A DNA stretch of 64,000 bases from Neorhizobium huautlense (GCF_002968575.1 NZ_PVBM01000002.1:248001-312000), one strand, 5' to 3'; counted from the first letter of the stretch, positions 7,246 through 17,331 are shown. Translations and numbers: made by a program. The notes: generated by a model not told the origin, from the letters alone.

Positions 7246-7806
7246 ATGGCCCCGCGTAAGATCACGGCCCTTGGCACGACATTCACGGCGATCGTTCTCG
7301 CCGTTATGCCGTTTCGGGTGGCAACCGATTTTCACGGTCTGCCGTCCTTTGCTTCGCCGGCTGCCTTGGCTCAAGATGACAATGGCGGCGGCAATGGCAA
7401 CGGCGGCGGCAATGGCAACGGTGGCGGCAACGGCAACGGGAACGACAATGGCAATTCCGGAGGCAACGGAAACGGCTCAGGCAACGGAAACGGCTCCGAA
7501 GGTGGTGGGGCCGGCAATGGAAATGGAAGCGGGAATGGTTCGTCTGCCGGCTCAGCCCAAGGGGCGGGCGCCGGATCGACGTCAGTAACAACGCCTTCGG
7601 CTAGCAGATCGGCGCCGGCCTCGCCGAAGGCCGCCGAGGTGCAGGTGGATCACCGCAGTTCCTCGATCACCGTTCGCCACGGCAACGGGACGACAGAGAA
7701 GCTGTCCGGGGGCCGCTACGAGATGCGCGATTCCCGTTCGAGGACCATCGTTAACCGCGCTGCCACTCCGTCCGATGCTTCGCGCCTAAAGTCGTTCGGC
7801 CGCTGA
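7246..7806 (+). CDS. Exported Gly/Asn-repeat protein
   Basis: Codes for 186 residues from the ATG at 7246, chosen because AGGAG lies 6 bases before it; a TTG two codons earlier is too close to that site. The N-terminus ([20 protein letters not shown] and on to [10 protein letters not shown]) looks like a long signal peptide. Residues about 46-105 are a Gly-Asn repeat (NGGGNGNGGGNGNG). The C-terminal 60 residues are compact ([20 protein letters not shown], then [17 protein letters not shown]), probably a small beta domain. Function is unknown. Its last 21 bases overlap the convergent response regulator gene. A stress promoter lies at 7167-7191. Confidence 0.75.
   Translation: MAPRKITALGTTFTAIVLAVMPFRVATDFHGLPSFASPAALAQDDNGGGNGNGGGNGNGGGNGNGNDNGNSGGNGNGSGNGNGSEGGGAGNGNGSGNGSSAGSAQGAGAGSTSVTTPSASRSAPASPKAAEVQVDHRSSSITVRHGNGTTEKLSGGRYEMRDSRSRTIVNRAATPSDASRLKSFGR
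7381..7500 (+). repeat. Coding tandem repeat of Gly-Asn codons
   Basis: A degenerate GGCAAYGGC/GGCGGC repeat inside the preceding gene encodes the Gly/Asn-rich stretch. It is a protein-level low-complexity region and not a CRISPR or intergenic repeat. Confidence 0.8.
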
Positions 7807-8451
7807 GCGCTGATCTGCGGCATCGCGAAGGGTGAGTGCCGCTTCTGTCCGGTTGGACACTTTCAGCTTCGACAGAATCCGGGTCATGTGATGCTTGACG
7901 GTCTTTTCGTGAAGGTCGAGTTCGCGCGCTACTCTTTTGTTGCTGAGCCCTGAGGCCACCAACGTCAACACTTCCTGCTCGCGCTCCGTCAGTTCCGCCA
8001 GCAGATCTTGTTTTTCCGCTTTTTCCGCAGGTGCGGAGAGGCCTGCAATAAGTTTTGCGGAAAGGGCCGGTGACACGTAGCTCTCACCGGAAGCGACGGT
8101 CTTGACGACCTCTGCAAGTCCTCTCGATCCCACGCCTTTAAGGACATATCCTTTCGCACCGAGCTTGATCGCCTTGGCTATGTCGTCGCTTGCTTCCGAA
8201 ACGGTGAGCATCACGATCTTCAGCTCCGGACAGATATCGAGCGCTTCGGCAATTGCATCCAGGCCGTTTCCGGGCATGGAAATGTCCATCAGCATGACGT
8301 CGGGACATATTTCCCGCACGATGCGGATGGCATCCTCCCGGGATCCGCCTTCGCCGACCATTTCGAAGCCTTCGATTTCACCGAGGCTGCGGGTAACGCC
8401 TTCCCGGAATAAAGGGTGATCGTCAACAACGGCAATTTTGACTGCTGTCAT
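7786..8451 (-). CDS. NarL/FixJ-type response regulator
   Basis: Codes for 221 residues. A receiver domain covers about 1-120 with acidic residues D10/D11, phospho-acceptor D56 ([10 protein letters not shown]) and the conserved Lys in KGYVLKGV. A LuxR-type helix-turn-helix occupies about 152-215 ([20 protein letters not shown], then [16 protein letters not shown]). It is the cognate regulator of the sensor kinase just upstream: the kinase stop and this start share one base (TGATG), so they are translationally coupled. Targets are unknown; the neighbouring stress and envelope genes are candidates. Confidence 0.92.
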   Translation of the reverse strand: MTAVKIAVVDDHPLFREGVTRSLGEIEGFEMVGEGGSREDAIRIVREICPDVMLMDISMPGNGLDAIAEALDICPELKIVMLTVSEASDDIAKAIKLGAKGYVLKGVGSRGLAEVVKTVASGESYVSPALSAKLIAGLSAPAEKAEKQDLLAELTEREQEVLTLVASGLSNKRVARELDLHEKTVKHHMTRILSKLKVSNRTEAALTLRDAADQRSAAERL

Positions 8452-9872
8452 CAGGCCTGCTCCATTTCCTGCACGTTCAGGGACATCCTGACCCTGGTTC
8501 CGTTTTTCGACGTAGAAATTTCGAATGTGCCGCCCAAGCTCTCGATTCTCTCCCTAAGGCCTGCGAGCCCCAACCCTTCCGGACGCGCTGCCGCCGGATC
8601 GAAGCCGGGACCTTGGTCGGAGACCTCGACAAGCACATTACCGTTCTCAAACGTCTGGCGGACGCTTTGGCCGACGCCGCCGCCATGCCGAAAACCATTA
8701 TTAAGGGCCTCTTGCACGAACCTATAGATACAGATCTTCGCCGCGGGGGAAAGGGAGTGTGGGCTTTCTGACATCGACAGCATGACATCGAAACCCGTCC
8801 TCTGACGGTGCGCGGCAACGGCTCGGGAAAGCACGTCCGGCAGCTCTGCCGCTTCGATTTGCGGCAGGACAAGGCCGCTGCAGATGCTGCGTATCTCGTC
8901 CATGGCTTCGTCCAGCCGTGCCTTGATGGTAGACACTTCCTCTTCGCGGGCGCTCGGCGGAGTGGCCGGATCGGTAAGCACTTTGCTGTCCACGCGCAAG
9001 GCAGCATAGGCGACGAGCTGGGCGGGGCCGTCATGCAGGTCGGCGCCGAGGCGGCGCAGATAGCTTTCATTGAGCGCGGTCGCCCGCCGCGAAGCGCGCT
9101 GCGCGCGGGCATGCAGGGCTTTGTTCTGAGAGAGCAGCTCCGAAAGCTCCGCCACCCGTTGGGTCAGGGCCTGCCGCTGATTGTCGATAATGCGGCTCCC
9201 GCGAAACACGATTGCAGAAAGGAGGAGGAAGAAAGCGACGGTGACGCCTGCAACTGCAAGCCAGCTTCTCAGCTGAGCCTGATGCAGGCTGTTTTCAAAA
9301 TCCTGGGCAACTTCGTAAAATTCGGAAACCGCAACGACCTCGCCCGACCAGGGCTGGAGAATAGGATTATAGATCTCGAGAAGAGGAACGCCCTTCGAGC
9401 GCTCGAATTCGCTCTCCAGATCCTCGACCGGCCCGTATTGCGCCACCATCTGGCCGGAAAATGCCGCCTTCAGATCGCCGTCCGGCTCGAACCGTTTGCC
9501 GATCATGCTCTTGTCCGTGGCATAGAGGACTGTTCCGTCGTTGCGCCAGAGCCTGAAGGATATCACCTTGCCGCCAAGCGCACCCTGCCCAAAGGTCTCG
9601 TCGAGCGCCCGGGTCGTCACGTCGTCGAGCGTATGGCTGGTTTTCATGTCGGGAAGTAAGGGTGCGATAATGCTGTCGACGTAGAGTGCCGTCGACGCGG
9701 CGGAATTGCGGGTAACGGCAGCTTCGATGAGGCTGGTGACATATGCTCCGACAAGCAGCATGGCGCAGAAGGAGACGAGCCCGCCCGCGAGAAGAAACTG
9801 CCTGGCAAGCGACTGATCGTTCCAGTGATTGAGAATTCCACTTATCCGCACGAGACACCGGTCATCGTTCAA
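8451..9872 (-). CDS. Membrane sensor histidine kinase, NarX/DesK type (HisKA_3)
   Basis: Codes for 473 residues. Membrane helices lie at about 26-48 and 203-222, with a periplasmic sensor region between them ([20 protein letters not shown] resembles a Cache-type fold). A coiled coil (230-260) leads to the dimerisation/phosphorylation box with H280 in [20 protein letters not shown], then an HATPase_c domain ending with [10 protein letters not shown] and [16 protein letters not shown]. It phosphorylates the regulator at 7786-8451 in response to an unknown periplasmic or membrane signal. The first 20 residues before the membrane helix are unconserved-looking, so the start may be slightly downstream. 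Confidence 0.9.
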   Translation of the reverse strand: MNDDRCLVRISGILNHWNDQSLARQFLLAGGLVSFCAMLLVGAYVTSLIEAAVTRNSAASTALYVDSIIAPLLPDMKTSHTLDDVTTRALDETFGQGALGGKVISFRLWRNDGTVLYATDKSMIGKRFEPDGDLKAAFSGQMVAQYGPVEDLESEFERSKGVPLLEIYNPILQPWSGEVVAVSEFYEVAQDFENSLHQAQLRSWLAVAGVTVAFFLLLSAIVFRGSRIIDNQRQALTQRVAELSELLSQNKALHARAQRASRRATALNESYLRRLGADLHDGPAQLVAYAALRVDSKVLTDPATPPSAREEEVSTIKARLDEAMDEIRSICSGLVLPQIEAAELPDVLSRAVAAHRQRTGFDVMLSMSESPHSLSPAAKICIYRFVQEALNNGFRHGGGVGQSVRQTFENGNVLVEVSDQGPGFDPAAARPEGLGLAGLRERIESLGGTFEISTSKNGTRVRMSLNVQEMEQA

Positions 9873-10033
9873 TCATGATGGCGCAAAGCACGCCGATGCC
9901 CCGCAACGCGCGAAAGCGCAACTTGTTGCATGGGATGGTCGAGGATTATATTGCGCGAGGCGGGGAGGAACAGGAAGGCAATTTCGAATGCTCATCGCTG
10001 GTCCGGACAACAGAGGCATCTTTCCGGGGGAAA

Positions 10034-10108
10034 TGGTGCTGCTAGAGAGATTTGAACTCTCGGCCTCTCCCTTACCAAGGGAGTGCTCTACCCCTGAGCT
10101 ATAGCAGC
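10034..10108 (-). tRNA. tRNA-Thr (GGT)
   Basis: On the minus strand a full cloverleaf is seen: acceptor GCTGCTA/TAGCAGC, D-arm TAGCTCAGGGGTAGAGCA, anticodon stem CTCCC/GGGAG with loop TTGGTAA (anticodon GGT, complement of 10074-10076), T-arm with GTTCAAATC, and an encoded CCA. It reads ACC/ACT threonine codons. Confidence 0.97.
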
Positions 10109-10261
10109 ATTTGGCCGGCGCGAAATGTCCGCGTCGTCGGCGAGGGGCCTATTGCCATAGGTTCATCGGTAGCGCAAGCCGCAAATTCGAAGTTCTTGTG
10201 CCCGAATGAGGAAAACATCGCCGCGGCTTTCGCCGGCGCGGCTTTTTCGCTATGGAAAATC

Positions 10262-10489
10262 ATGACCGAAGAAGAAGACCAGCACTCGCAAACGGGAAAG
10301 GCGAATGAGACGCGGGGCGCGCGTGCACGTGCGGCGGCGGCTGCGAGGGAGGCAGAGCGCAAGGCCCGCGCTGCGGCGAAGCTTCGTGAGAACCTGATGC
10401 GGCGCAAGAGTCAGGCTCGCTCCCGGCGCGCGGGCGAAGCCGATACCGCACATGGATTGCCTGCCGCAAAAACGGACGAATCATCCTGA
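10262..10489 (+). CDS. Small basic Ala/Arg-rich protein upstream of murA
   Basis: Codes for 75 residues from the ATG at 10262 (MTEEEDQHSQTGKANETRGA). The centre is a highly charged helix (ARAAAAAREAERKARAAAKL then RENLMRRKSQARSRR), and the tail is disordered. Short proteins with the phrase ENLxRRKxQARxRR occur just upstream of murA in other rhizobia; their role is unknown, and nucleic-acid binding is only a guess from charge. It lies about 100 bases before murA on the same strand. Confidence 0.7.
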   Translation: MTEEEDQHSQTGKANETRGARARAAAAAREAERKARAAAKLRENLMRRKSQARSRRAGEADTAHGLPAAKTDESS

Positions 10490-10596
10490 TCTATACCGGA
10501 CCTGACGGCGGGCCAAATTTAGCAATCATTGAAGTAGCGGCGGATTTCGTCTAAGGACGCCTCCTTTCGCGCTCGCACAAGAAAGAGTGACAACGC

Positions 10597-11889
10597 ATGG
10601 ATCGCATCAGAATCGTCGGCGGCAATGAATTGAGGGGCACCATTCCGATTTCCGGAGCGAAGAATGCGGCCCTGCCATTGATGATCGCATCGCTTCTGAC
10701 GAGTGACACGCTGACGCTTGAAAATGTCCCGCATCTCGCCGATGTCGAGCTCCTGATGCGAATTCTCGGCAATCACGGCGTCGATATCGCGGTGAACGGT
10801 CGCCGTGAACGTCAGGAAGAAGGCTATTCCCGCACCGTCAATTTTACCTGCCGCACGATCGTTGATACCACTGCTCCCTACGAGCTGGTTTCCAAGATGC
10901 GCGCGAGCTTCTGGGTGATTGGTCCGCTCGTTGCCCGTGAGGGCAGGGCGCGTGTATCGCTGCCCGGCGGTTGTGCCATTGGCACTCGTCCCGTCGACCT
11001 TTTCCTGGAGGCGCTCCAGGCGCTCGGAGCCGAGATCGAGATCGATGGCGGTTACGTCAATGTCAGCGCGCCGAAGGGCGGGCTTGTCGGCGGACGTTAT
11101 GTCTTTCCGAAGGTTTCCGTCGGCGCGACGCATGTGATGCTGATGGCGGCGACGCTGGCCAAGGGCACCACGGTGATCGAAAATGCCGCGCGTGAGCCGG
11201 AAATCGTTGACCTGGCAAAGTGCCTCACGGCGATGGGCGCCAAGATTTCCGGCGCCGGCACGAAAACCATCACCATCGAAGGCGTCACATCGCTCTCGGG
11301 CGCACGCCACCGCGTTTTGCCGGATCGCATCGAGACAGGCACCTATGCCATGGCGGTTGCCATGACCGGCGGGGACGTGACGCTGGAAGGCACGGATGCT
11401 TCGCTACTCCAGGGTGCCCTCGATACTTTGCGAATGGCCGGCGCGCAGATCACCGAAACCGGAAGCGGCATTCGGGTGGTTCGCAATGGCAACGGCATCC
11501 AGCCGGTCGACATCACCACGGAACCCTTTCCGGGCTTTCCAACCGACCTGCAGGCGCAGTTCATGGCGCTGATGACCCGGTCCTCCGGCGTCTCCAACAT
11601 AACCGAGACCATTTTCGAAAATCGCTTCATGCACGTGCAGGAATTGGCCCGCCTCGGCGCCAGAATTTCACTGTCCGGTCAGACGGCGAGAGTGGAAGGC
11701 GTTTCGCGCCTCAAGGGTGCTCCGGTGATGGCGACGGACCTGCGTGCTTCCGTTTCTCTGGTGATTGCCGGCCTGGCAGCCGAGGGCGAGACGATGGTGA
11801 GCCGCGTCTATCACCTCGACCGCGGCTTCGAGCGGCTTGAAGAAAAGCTCACCCGTTGCGGCGCGACGGTTCAGCGCGTCAGCGACTGA
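10597..11889 (+). CDS. murA: UDP-N-acetylglucosamine 1-carboxyvinyltransferase
   Basis: Codes for 430 residues, full length for MurA. It transfers enolpyruvate from PEP to UDP-GlcNAc, the first committed step of peptidoglycan synthesis in the cytoplasm. The N-terminal [20 protein letters not shown] holds the conserved Lys and Asn of the substrate site, and the catalytic, fosfomycin-sensitive cysteine is C126 in [14 protein letters not shown]. The C-terminal domain has [23 protein letters not shown] at 10597 is preceded by AAAGAGTGACAACGC. A terminator follows at 11917-11950. Confidence 0.97.
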   Translation: MDRIRIVGGNELRGTIPISGAKNAALPLMIASLLTSDTLTLENVPHLADVELLMRILGNHGVDIAVNGRRERQEEGYSRTVNFTCRTIVDTTAPYELVSKMRASFWVIGPLVAREGRARVSLPGGCAIGTRPVDLFLEALQALGAEIEIDGGYVNVSAPKGGLVGGRYVFPKVSVGATHVMLMAATLAKGTTVIENAAREPEIVDLAKCLTAMGAKISGAGTKTITIEGVTSLSGARHRVLPDRIETGTYAMAVAMTGGDVTLEGTDASLLQGALDTLRMAGAQITETGSGIRVVRNGNGIQPVDITTEPFPGFPTDLQAQFMALMTRSSGVSNITETIFENRFMHVQELARLGARISLSGQTARVEGVSRLKGAPVMATDLRASVSLVIAGLAAEGETMVSRVYHLDRGFERLEEKLTRCGATVQRVSD

Positions 11890-11916
11890 CAGCTTTTGAA
11901 ATTCGGATTTCGCGGG

Positions 11917-11950
11917 AACGGCAGGGGCATTGCCCTTGCCGTTCTTTTTT
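11917..11950 (+). terminator. Rho-independent terminator of murA
   Basis: AACGGCAGGGGCA (11917-11929) pairs with TGCCCTTGCCGTT (11931-11943) with one G-U wobble, followed by C and six Ts. Confidence 0.85.
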
Positions 11951-12028
11951 GTATTCCTATCTCCCGCAGGCATTCCACCTTTGCCTCCCGCTTCACAATC
12001 CTGATCCGGTATATCGCGGAGATCCCCC

Positions 12029-12871
12029 ATGGCTGAAGTTTCCAATCCCGTCTGGTTCATCACCGGCTGCTCCACCGGCTTCGGCCGCGAACTCGCCAAG
12101 CTCACGCTCGACCGCGGCTGGCCGACGGTTGTGACTGCCCGCGACAAAGCAAGGGTCGCCGATCTCGCCCAAGACAGGGACAATGTCCTGGCGCTCGATC
12201 TGGATGTGACTGACAGCGGTCAGGTCCATGCTGCCGCGAAAGCCGCGGAAGAGAGATTCGGCCGCATAGACGTGCTGGTAAACAATGCCGGCTATGGCTA
12301 CCAGGCAGCGATCGAAGAGGGCGAGGAGGATGAGATCCGAGCCATGTTCGACGCAAACGTCTTCGGTCTTTTTGCCATGACGCGAGCGGTGTTGCCAGGC
12401 ATGCGCGCCCGCCGCAGCGGGCATATCATCAACATCACCTCCATGGCCGGTTTTATGGGCTTGCCAGGCTCGGGCTACTACGCGGCGACCAAGCACGCCG
12501 TCGAAGGGTTTTCGGACAGCCTGCGCCTGGAGGTCGCGCCGCTTGGTATCAAGGTCATCGGCGTCGAGCCCGGCCCTTTCCGCACCGACTGGGCGGGCCG
12601 TTCGCTGAAACAGACGCCAAGCCGCATCGCCGACTATGCCGAGACGGCCGGCGCGCGCATGAGTTCCACCGCCGGATATAGCGGAAAGCAGCCCGGCGAC
12701 CCGGTCCGGGCCGGCGAGGCGATGATCGCGGCAACCCAAGCCGATGAGGCGCCGCGCCATCTGGTGCTGGGTGCGATTGCCTATAGCGCGGTCACTGACA
12801 AGTTGAAAGAGCGGCTTGCCCAGATCGACCGCTGGAAGGAAACCAGCCTTTCTGCGGATTTTCCGGCCTAG
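12029..12871 (+). CDS. Short-chain dehydrogenase/reductase
   Basis: Codes for 280 residues. The classical SDR pattern is complete: nucleotide motif TGCSTGFGREL (11-21), NNAGYGYQ, catalytic Ser-Tyr-Lys in ITSMAGFMGLPGSGYYAATK, and GVEPGPFRTDWAG. The N-terminal ITGCSTGFGR is typical of the retinol-dehydrogenase-like SDR subgroup. It is an NAD(P)-dependent oxidoreductase in the cytoplasm; the substrate is not deducible. It sits alone between murA and the DUF2948 gene and has its own start with GGAGATCCCCC upstream. Confidence 0.92.
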   Translation: MAEVSNPVWFITGCSTGFGRELAKLTLDRGWPTVVTARDKARVADLAQDRDNVLALDLDVTDSGQVHAAAKAAEERFGRIDVLVNNAGYGYQAAIEEGEEDEIRAMFDANVFGLFAMTRAVLPGMRARRSGHIINITSMAGFMGLPGSGYYAATKHAVEGFSDSLRLEVAPLGIKVIGVEPGPFRTDWAGRSLKQTPSRIADYAETAGARMSSTAGYSGKQPGDPVRAGEAMIAATQADEAPRHLVLGAIAYSAVTDKLKERLAQIDRWKETSLSADFPA

Positions 12872-12960
12872 CCTGGAGTTGCGTCCGCGCTCTCGGCATC
12901 CTATTTCGGATTTAGGAACATTGACGCGGGATCGCGTCTCAGGATGGATAGTCGAAGGCG

Positions 12961-13392
12961 ATGACCGAACTCAAGTTGCTGGCCCTGGATACGGATGATC
13001 TGGGGATAATTTCCGCTCATATGCAGGATGCGGTGTTCAAGGTGGGCGATGTCCGCTGGTCGCCTTCCGATAAGAACTTTTCGCTGGCGGCCAACCGGTT
13101 CGTCTGGGAAGAGGCCGGCAAAAGGCGAAAGGGCTTCGAGCGTCGCCGCTCGGCCCTCGTCTTGAAGCGTGTGGAAGCGGTCCGCTCCAGCGGCATCGAC
13201 CGCAACAGGAAGGACGACGTGCTGTCGCTGCTTGCGGTGACCTTCACGCAAAAGGGCGACGGCCCGGAAGGAACGGTGGAACTTGTCCTCTCCGGCAAGG
13301 CCACGATTGCGCTTGATGTCGAATGCATCGAAGTTGCTCTTGCGGATATCGGCGGCGCGTGGGAAACGGCATCCAGGCCCCGACATCCCTGA
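12961..13392 (+). CDS. DUF2948 family protein
   Basis: Codes for 143 residues. The N-terminus LKLLALDTDDLGIISAHMQD and the middle segment FVWEEAGKRRKGFERRRSAL are characteristic of DUF2948, a family confined largely to alphaproteobacteria and usually placed just before hisD, as here. There is no signal peptide or membrane segment; it is probably cytoplasmic. Function is unknown. It starts a rightward group with hisD, the UPF0262 gene and the phosphatase gene. Confidence 0.88.
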   Translation: MTELKLLALDTDDLGIISAHMQDAVFKVGDVRWSPSDKNFSLAANRFVWEEAGKRRKGFERRRSALVLKRVEAVRSSGIDRNRKDDVLSLLAVTFTQKGDGPEGTVELVLSGKATIALDVECIEVALADIGGAWETASRPRHP

Positions 13393-13446
13393 CCGGGACC
13401 GCCCCGACCGTGATAGAACGTCATCTTGAGTTGAAGGAATATCCGC

Positions 13447-14745
13447 TTGGCAATCTGGCTGGAGCAGGCATCGCAGGATTTTGAGGCGAAATTCTCCGCC
13501 TTTCTCTCCACCAAGCGCGAGGTGTCGGAGGATGTCAATGCCGTGGTGCGCGCCATCATCGACGATGTGCGCGCCCGGGGCGATGCAGCGCTCATCGATT
13601 ATTCTGCCCGCTTCGAGGGCATAGACCTCGCCAAGGCGGGTATCCGGGTAAGCAAAGCGGATATCGACGCCGCGGTTGCCGAGACCGATCCGAAGGTCAT
13701 GGATGCGTTGAAGTTCGCGGCCGAGCGGATCCAAAGGCATCACGCGCGGCAGATGCCGAAAGACGATATCTATGAGGATGCACTTGGCGTCGGTCTCGGC
13801 TCCCGCTGGACCGCGATTGAAGCGGTCGGCTTGTACGTGCCCGGCGGCACCGCAAGTTATCCGAGTTCGGTGCTGATGAATGCCGTCCCTGCAAGGGTTG
13901 CCGGTGTACCGCGTGTCGTCATGGTTGTTCCGACGAGCGGCGGCAAAGTCAATCCAGCCGTGCTGGCTGCGGCCCGCATTGCCGGCGTGACGGAAATCTA
14001 CCGGATCGGCGGAGCTCAGGCCGTGGCCGCTCTTGCCTATGGCACGCAGACCATTGCTCCGGTCGCCAAGATCGTTGGTCCGGGAAATGCCTATGTCGCC
14101 GCCGCCAAGCGGCACGTCTTCGGAACGGTCGGCATCGACATGATCGCTGGTCCCTCCGAAGTCCTCGTTATTGCCGACAGGGAAAACGACCCGGATTGGC
14201 TTGCGGCCGATCTGCTCGCTCAAGCCGAGCACGACGCAGGAGCCCAGTCCATCCTGATCACCGACGATCGCGAGTTCGGTCAGGCAGTGGAGGCAGCGGT
14301 CGAGCGCCAGCTGAAAACGCTTTCCCGCTCCGCAACCGCTGCTGCGAGCTGGCGCGATTTCGGCGCGATTATCCTCGTATCGGACCTGCAGGCCGCGCTG
14401 CCGCTCGCCAACCGGATCGCGGCCGAACATCTGGAACTGGCGGTCGCGGATCCGGATGCGCTCATGCCGGGGATCCGCAATGCCGGCGCGATCTTCATCG
14501 GGCGCCATACGCCGGAGGTCATCGGCGACTATGTCGGCGGTTCCAACCACGTGCTTCCGACAGCCCGTTCGGCCCGCTTCTCCTCGGGCCTTTCCGTGCT
14601 CGATTTCGTCAAGCGCACCTCGATCCTGCGCCTTGGCCCGGATCAGTTACGCGCACTGGCGCCTGCGGCGATCACGCTTGCCCATTCCGAGGGGCTTGAT
14701 GCCCATGCGCGCTCCGTCGCCATTCGCGTGAATGACGGAGGGTGA
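13447..14745 (+). CDS. hisD: Histidinol dehydrogenase
   Basis: Codes for 432 residues. The start is the TTG at 13447 ([16 protein letters not shown]), with GAAGGAAT upstream. HisD oxidises L-histidinol twice with NAD to histidine, the last two steps of the pathway, using a zinc ion. Visible signatures are [53 protein letters not shown] and the zinc-side EHLELAV and GGSNHVLPT. It is followed almost immediately by the UPF0262 gene, so the two are co-transcribed. Confidence 0.97.
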   Translation: MAIWLEQASQDFEAKFSAFLSTKREVSEDVNAVVRAIIDDVRARGDAALIDYSARFEGIDLAKAGIRVSKADIDAAVAETDPKVMDALKFAAERIQRHHARQMPKDDIYEDALGVGLGSRWTAIEAVGLYVPGGTASYPSSVLMNAVPARVAGVPRVVMVVPTSGGKVNPAVLAAARIAGVTEIYRIGGAQAVAALAYGTQTIAPVAKIVGPGNAYVAAAKRHVFGTVGIDMIAGPSEVLVIADRENDPDWLAADLLAQAEHDAGAQSILITDDREFGQAVEAAVERQLKTLSRSATAAASWRDFGAIILVSDLQAALPLANRIAAEHLELAVADPDALMPGIRNAGAIFIGRHTPEVIGDYVGGSNHVLPTARSARFSSGLSVLDFVKRTSILRLGPDQLRALAPAAITLAHSEGLDAHARSVAIRVNDGG

Positions 14746-14747
14746 GG

Positions 14748-15221
14748 ATGGGCCAGGGGGACTTCCGGCTCTCCGATGTCGAACTCGACGCCTCGATCGG
14801 GCGGTCGACCCCTGATGTCGAGCACGAGCGGGCGGTCGCCATCTTCGATCTCGTCGAAGAAAATTCATTCGAACCCATCGGTCATGCCGGCGGCCCTTAC
14901 AAGCTCAAGCTCTCGCTCGTGGATTCCAAGCTGGTGCTCGGCATTGCCACGGAAGCCGGCGAGGCCGTCGCGACCCATATCCTCTCGTTGACGCCCTTCA
15001 GGCGGATCATCAAGGATTACTTCATGATCTGCGAAAGCTATTATGAGGCGATCCGCTCCTCCACGCCGAGCCGGATCGAGGCGATCGACATGGGACGCCG
15101 GGGTATTCACAACGAAGGCTCCCAGACGCTGATGGATCGTCTGGACGGCAAGATCCGTGTCGATTTCGATACGGCAAGGCGGCTCTTTACCCTGGTCTGC
15201 GTTCTCTATTGGCGCGGCTGA
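14748..15221 (+). CDS. UPF0262 family protein
   Basis: Codes for 157 residues from the ATG at 14748, two bases after the hisD stop codon; a GTG at 14742 overlapping that stop is the alternative. The N-terminal [20 protein letters not shown] and the later [20 protein letters not shown] are the hallmarks of UPF0262, an alphaproteobacterial family of unknown function always found near hisD and infA. No membrane or export signal is seen. Tight packing with hisD and the next gene suggests one operon. Confidence 0.9.
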   Translation: MGQGDFRLSDVELDASIGRSTPDVEHERAVAIFDLVEENSFEPIGHAGGPYKLKLSLVDSKLVLGIATEAGEAVATHILSLTPFRRIIKDYFMICESYYEAIRSSTPSRIEAIDMGRRGIHNEGSQTLMDRLDGKIRVDFDTARRLFTLVCVLYWRG

Positions 15222-15223
15222 GC

Positions 15224-15703
15224 ATGGCAACCGCTCCCACGCCCGAGACGAAAAGCAAGCGGCCGGGCGCCATCCTTTTCATGTGCGGGTTCAATTCCAT
15301 CCGCTCGCCAATGGCGGAAGCCATTGCAAAACGGCTCCTGCCGCACGATATCTACATCCAGTCCGCCGGTGTGCGCGCCGGCGAACGCGATCCATTCGTG
15401 GATGCCGTGTTGGAAGAAGTCGGCCTGTCGATCGGCCGGCATCAGCCCCGCACACTCGATGAACTTGAAGATGATTTTTTCGATCTCATCGTGACGCTCA
15501 CGCCGGAAGCCCATCATTCGGCGCTGGAACTGACCCGTTCCAATGCTGTTGATGTGGTTTATTGGCCGACCATGGACCCCACAGCAGCGACGGGAACCCG
15601 TGACCAGACGCTCGACGCTTATCGTGAGGTTCGCGACCATCTCTGGCGCCTGATTGAGCAGCGACTTTCGGGCTTGAACCGGCGCTCGGCAGAGACGGCC
15701 TGA
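15224..15703 (+). CDS. Low-molecular-weight phosphatase / arsenate reductase-like protein
   Basis: Codes for 159 residues. The phosphate loop CGFNSIRSP (C-x5-R-S) is at about residues 24-32, preceded by the beta strand AILFM, and the acid Asp is probably in YWPTMDPT. This is the LMW protein-tyrosine phosphatase / arsenate reductase fold. Genes of this subtype lie between UPF0262 and infA in rhizobia and their substrate is unknown. It begins 2 bases after the previous stop and is probably the last gene of the hisD operon. Confidence 0.88.
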   Translation: MATAPTPETKSKRPGAILFMCGFNSIRSPMAEAIAKRLLPHDIYIQSAGVRAGERDPFVDAVLEEVGLSIGRHQPRTLDELEDDFFDLIVTLTPEAHHSALELTRSNAVDVVYWPTMDPTAATGTRDQTLDAYREVRDHLWRLIEQRLSGLNRRSAETA

Positions 15704-15832
15704 AAGACATTCAGAATCGCTCTCAAGCGAGGTTCACAAAGCGGACATGATTGTGTAGTTTCCGCGCACATTTTCGGGCGGGCGGAAAAGGCTCCCCCGC
15801 TTTCGATTCAAAAACAGGAAGAAACCCTTTAG

Positions 15833-16051
15833 ATGGCCAAAGAAGAAGTCCTTGAATTCCCGGGCGTCGTTACCGAACTGCTGCCGAATGCGACGTTTCG
15901 CGTGAAGCTTGAAAACGAGCACGAGATCATTGCCCACACGGCTGGTCGCATGCGCAAGAACCGCATCCGTGTCCTGGCGGGCGATAAGGTGCTTGTCGAA
16001 ATGACGCCCTACGACCTCACCAAGGGCCGCATCACCTACCGCTTCAAGTAA
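15833..16051 (+). CDS. infA: Translation initiation factor IF-1
   Basis: Codes for 72 residues, the standard length. The OB-fold sequence [40 protein letters not shown] and [15 protein letters not shown] is essentially invariant in IF-1. It binds the ribosomal A site with IF-2 and IF-3 during initiation. The ATG follows AGGAAGAAACCCTTTAG. It is followed by maf after 24 bases. Confidence 0.98.
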   Translation: MAKEEVLEFPGVVTELLPNATFRVKLENEHEIIAHTAGRMRKNRIRVLAGDKVLVEMTPYDLTKGRITYRFK

Positions 16052-16075
16052 CCACATCCTTTGCAGCGGGCACCC

Positions 16076-16696
16076 ATGGCGCTGGAACAAAAGCTGATAC
16101 TGGCCTCCGGTTCTCCGCGCCGTCTCGACCTTCTGAATCAGGCCGGTCTGGCGCCTGCGCGGCTTATGCCGATGGATATCGACGAGACGCCGAAGAAGTC
16201 CGAACATCCCCGATCGCTTGCGCGCCGGCTTTCAACAGAGAAAGCCGAGGCAGCGTTTGCGGCGGTGAACGGCGATCCCAACTGGCGGCACAGCTATATT
16301 CTTTCCGCCGATACGGTCGTCGCCGTGGGGCGCCGCATTCTGGAGAAGACGGAATATACGGAAGAGGCCTCCGCCGCCCTGCACCTGCTTTCCGGGCGCG
16401 GCCACTGGGTCTACACCGGGATCTGCCTGGTGACGCCTGGGGGCCAGTTCCGTCAGAAGGTCGTGCAGACCAAAGTGCGCTTCAAGCGGCTTTCCAGCCG
16501 CGAGATCGAAAACTATATCGCGTCGGGACAATGGCGCGGCAAGGCTGGCGCCTACGCGATCCAGGGGGTCGCCGGCACCTTCGTTCAGAAGCTCGTCGGC
16601 TCCTACAGCAATGTCGTCGGGCTGCCGCTTTATGAGGTGACGAGCTTGCTTTCCGGCGAAGGCTTCGACGTGGCTGCCGCCTGGCCGGAAGCCTGA
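16076..16696 (+). CDS. maf: Maf-like nucleoside triphosphate pyrophosphatase
   Basis: Codes for 206 residues from the ATG at 16076; a TTG at 16061 is possible but less likely. Family motifs are [14 protein letters not shown] near the N-terminus, [25 protein letters not shown] and [13 protein letters not shown]. Maf proteins hydrolyse non-canonical or canonical NTPs to monophosphates and influence septum formation. The infA-maf-yacG order is common in alphaproteobacteria. Confidence 0.93.
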   Translation: MALEQKLILASGSPRRLDLLNQAGLAPARLMPMDIDETPKKSEHPRSLARRLSTEKAEAAFAAVNGDPNWRHSYILSADTVVAVGRRILEKTEYTEEASAALHLLSGRGHWVYTGICLVTPGGQFRQKVVQTKVRFKRLSSREIENYIASGQWRGKAGAYAIQGVAGTFVQKLVGSYSNVVGLPLYEVTSLLSGEGFDVAAAWPEA

Positions 16697-16755
16697 GAGG
16701 AAGCCGGTGCAGCCTCCGCGCCGGTGTCCCCCAAGAAATGGAGTGCTTCGAAACT

Positions 16756-16971
16756 ATGGCATCCGAACCCATCAAGACCGGCGGCAAGGTCGAGCCGCTG
16801 AGAAAAACCAGACCTTGCCCCGAATGCGGAAAGGCATCTTCACGCGAGCACTATCCCTTCTGCTCGGACCGCTGCCGGACGCTCGACCTCTCACGGTGGC
16901 TGACCGGCTCCTATGCTATCCCCGTGGCGGAAGACGAGACCAAGGCAGACGGTTCCGACGAACGCGAGTGA
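16756..16971 (+). CDS. yacG: DNA gyrase inhibitor / zinc-binding protein YacG
   Basis: Codes for 71 residues from the ATG at 16756 (MASEPIKTGGKVEPLRK); an upstream ATG at 16738 is the alternative. The zinc motif CPECGKASSREHYPFCSDRC has four cysteines in CxxC and CxxxC pairs, followed by LDLSRWLTGSYAIP, the typical YacG ending. YacG binds GyrB and inhibits gyrase in other bacteria. It is the last gene before tRNA-Phe; the 280 bases between hold a weak hairpin at 16976-16992 and the tRNA promoter. Confidence 0.93.
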   Translation: MASEPIKTGGKVEPLRKTRPCPECGKASSREHYPFCSDRCRTLDLSRWLTGSYAIPVAEDETKADGSDERE

Positions 16972-17163
16972 GTAGAACCGGCAGACCCGGTTTCAAGAAC
17001 TTTTCCCGGACCGAATTTCAGCAGGCCCGAACCGAGGGACCCGCGAACTTTTTATCGCTTTGATGAAATCGCTAACCCGGCAGTCAGCCGGTCCAGGCCT
17101 ATGCTGTTTTTATTGATGAAATTCGGAATTTCGCAAAGCTGTCAAAAAAGTGGGCTGTGGTGC

Positions 17164-17191
17164 TGGACATGGCCGAACAAGATGTTATAAC
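17164..17191 (+). promoter_or_regulatory. Sigma-70 promoter of tRNA-Phe
   Basis: TGGACA (17164-17169) and TATAAC (17186-17191) are separated by 16 bases, each one base from consensus. Transcription would start near 17198 and give a GC-rich leader of about 55 bases before the tRNA. Confidence 0.6.
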
Positions 17192-17253
17192 CCCGCTCGC
17201 TTCCGGGGGAGTTACCCCCGCCGGCCTCGGCCGGAAGGCTGAATGGCCTCGAT

Positions 17254-17329
17254 GCCCGGATAGCTCAGTTGGTAGAGCAGCGGATTGAAAATCCGCGTGT
17301 CGGTGGTTCAAATCCGCCTCCGGGCACCA
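17254..17329 (+). tRNA. tRNA-Phe (GAA)
   Basis: A full 76-base tRNA: acceptor GCCCGGA/TCCGGGC, D-arm TAGCTCAGTTGGTAGAGCA, anticodon stem CGGAT/ATCCG with GAA at 17287-17289, T-arm GGTTCAAATCC, and an encoded CCA. Its 3' 51 bases belong to the attL repeat, so the integrated element restored an intact gene. Confidence 0.98.
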
Positions 17330-17331
17330 TT
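17279..17331 (+). repeat. attL: 53-bp direct repeat in tRNA-Phe
   Basis: From AGCGGATTGAAAATCCGC to GGGCACCATT this sequence is identical to 27746-27798. It covers the anticodon arm, T-arm, acceptor 3' strand and CCA of the tRNA, the usual crossover segment for tyrosine integrases. Confidence 0.95.

Noticed and set aside
7381..7500. CRISPR or VNTR array
   Set aside because: The units are codon repeats in frame, without spacers of constant length.
12901..14550. 549-codon antisense frame across DUF2948 and hisD
   Set aside because: It is a mirror of hisD codon structure in high-GC DNA; no ribosome site, and the sense-strand genes have clear families.
16976..16992. Terminator after yacG (AACCGG/CCGGTT)
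   Set aside because: The T run after it is only three bases, too weak to list.
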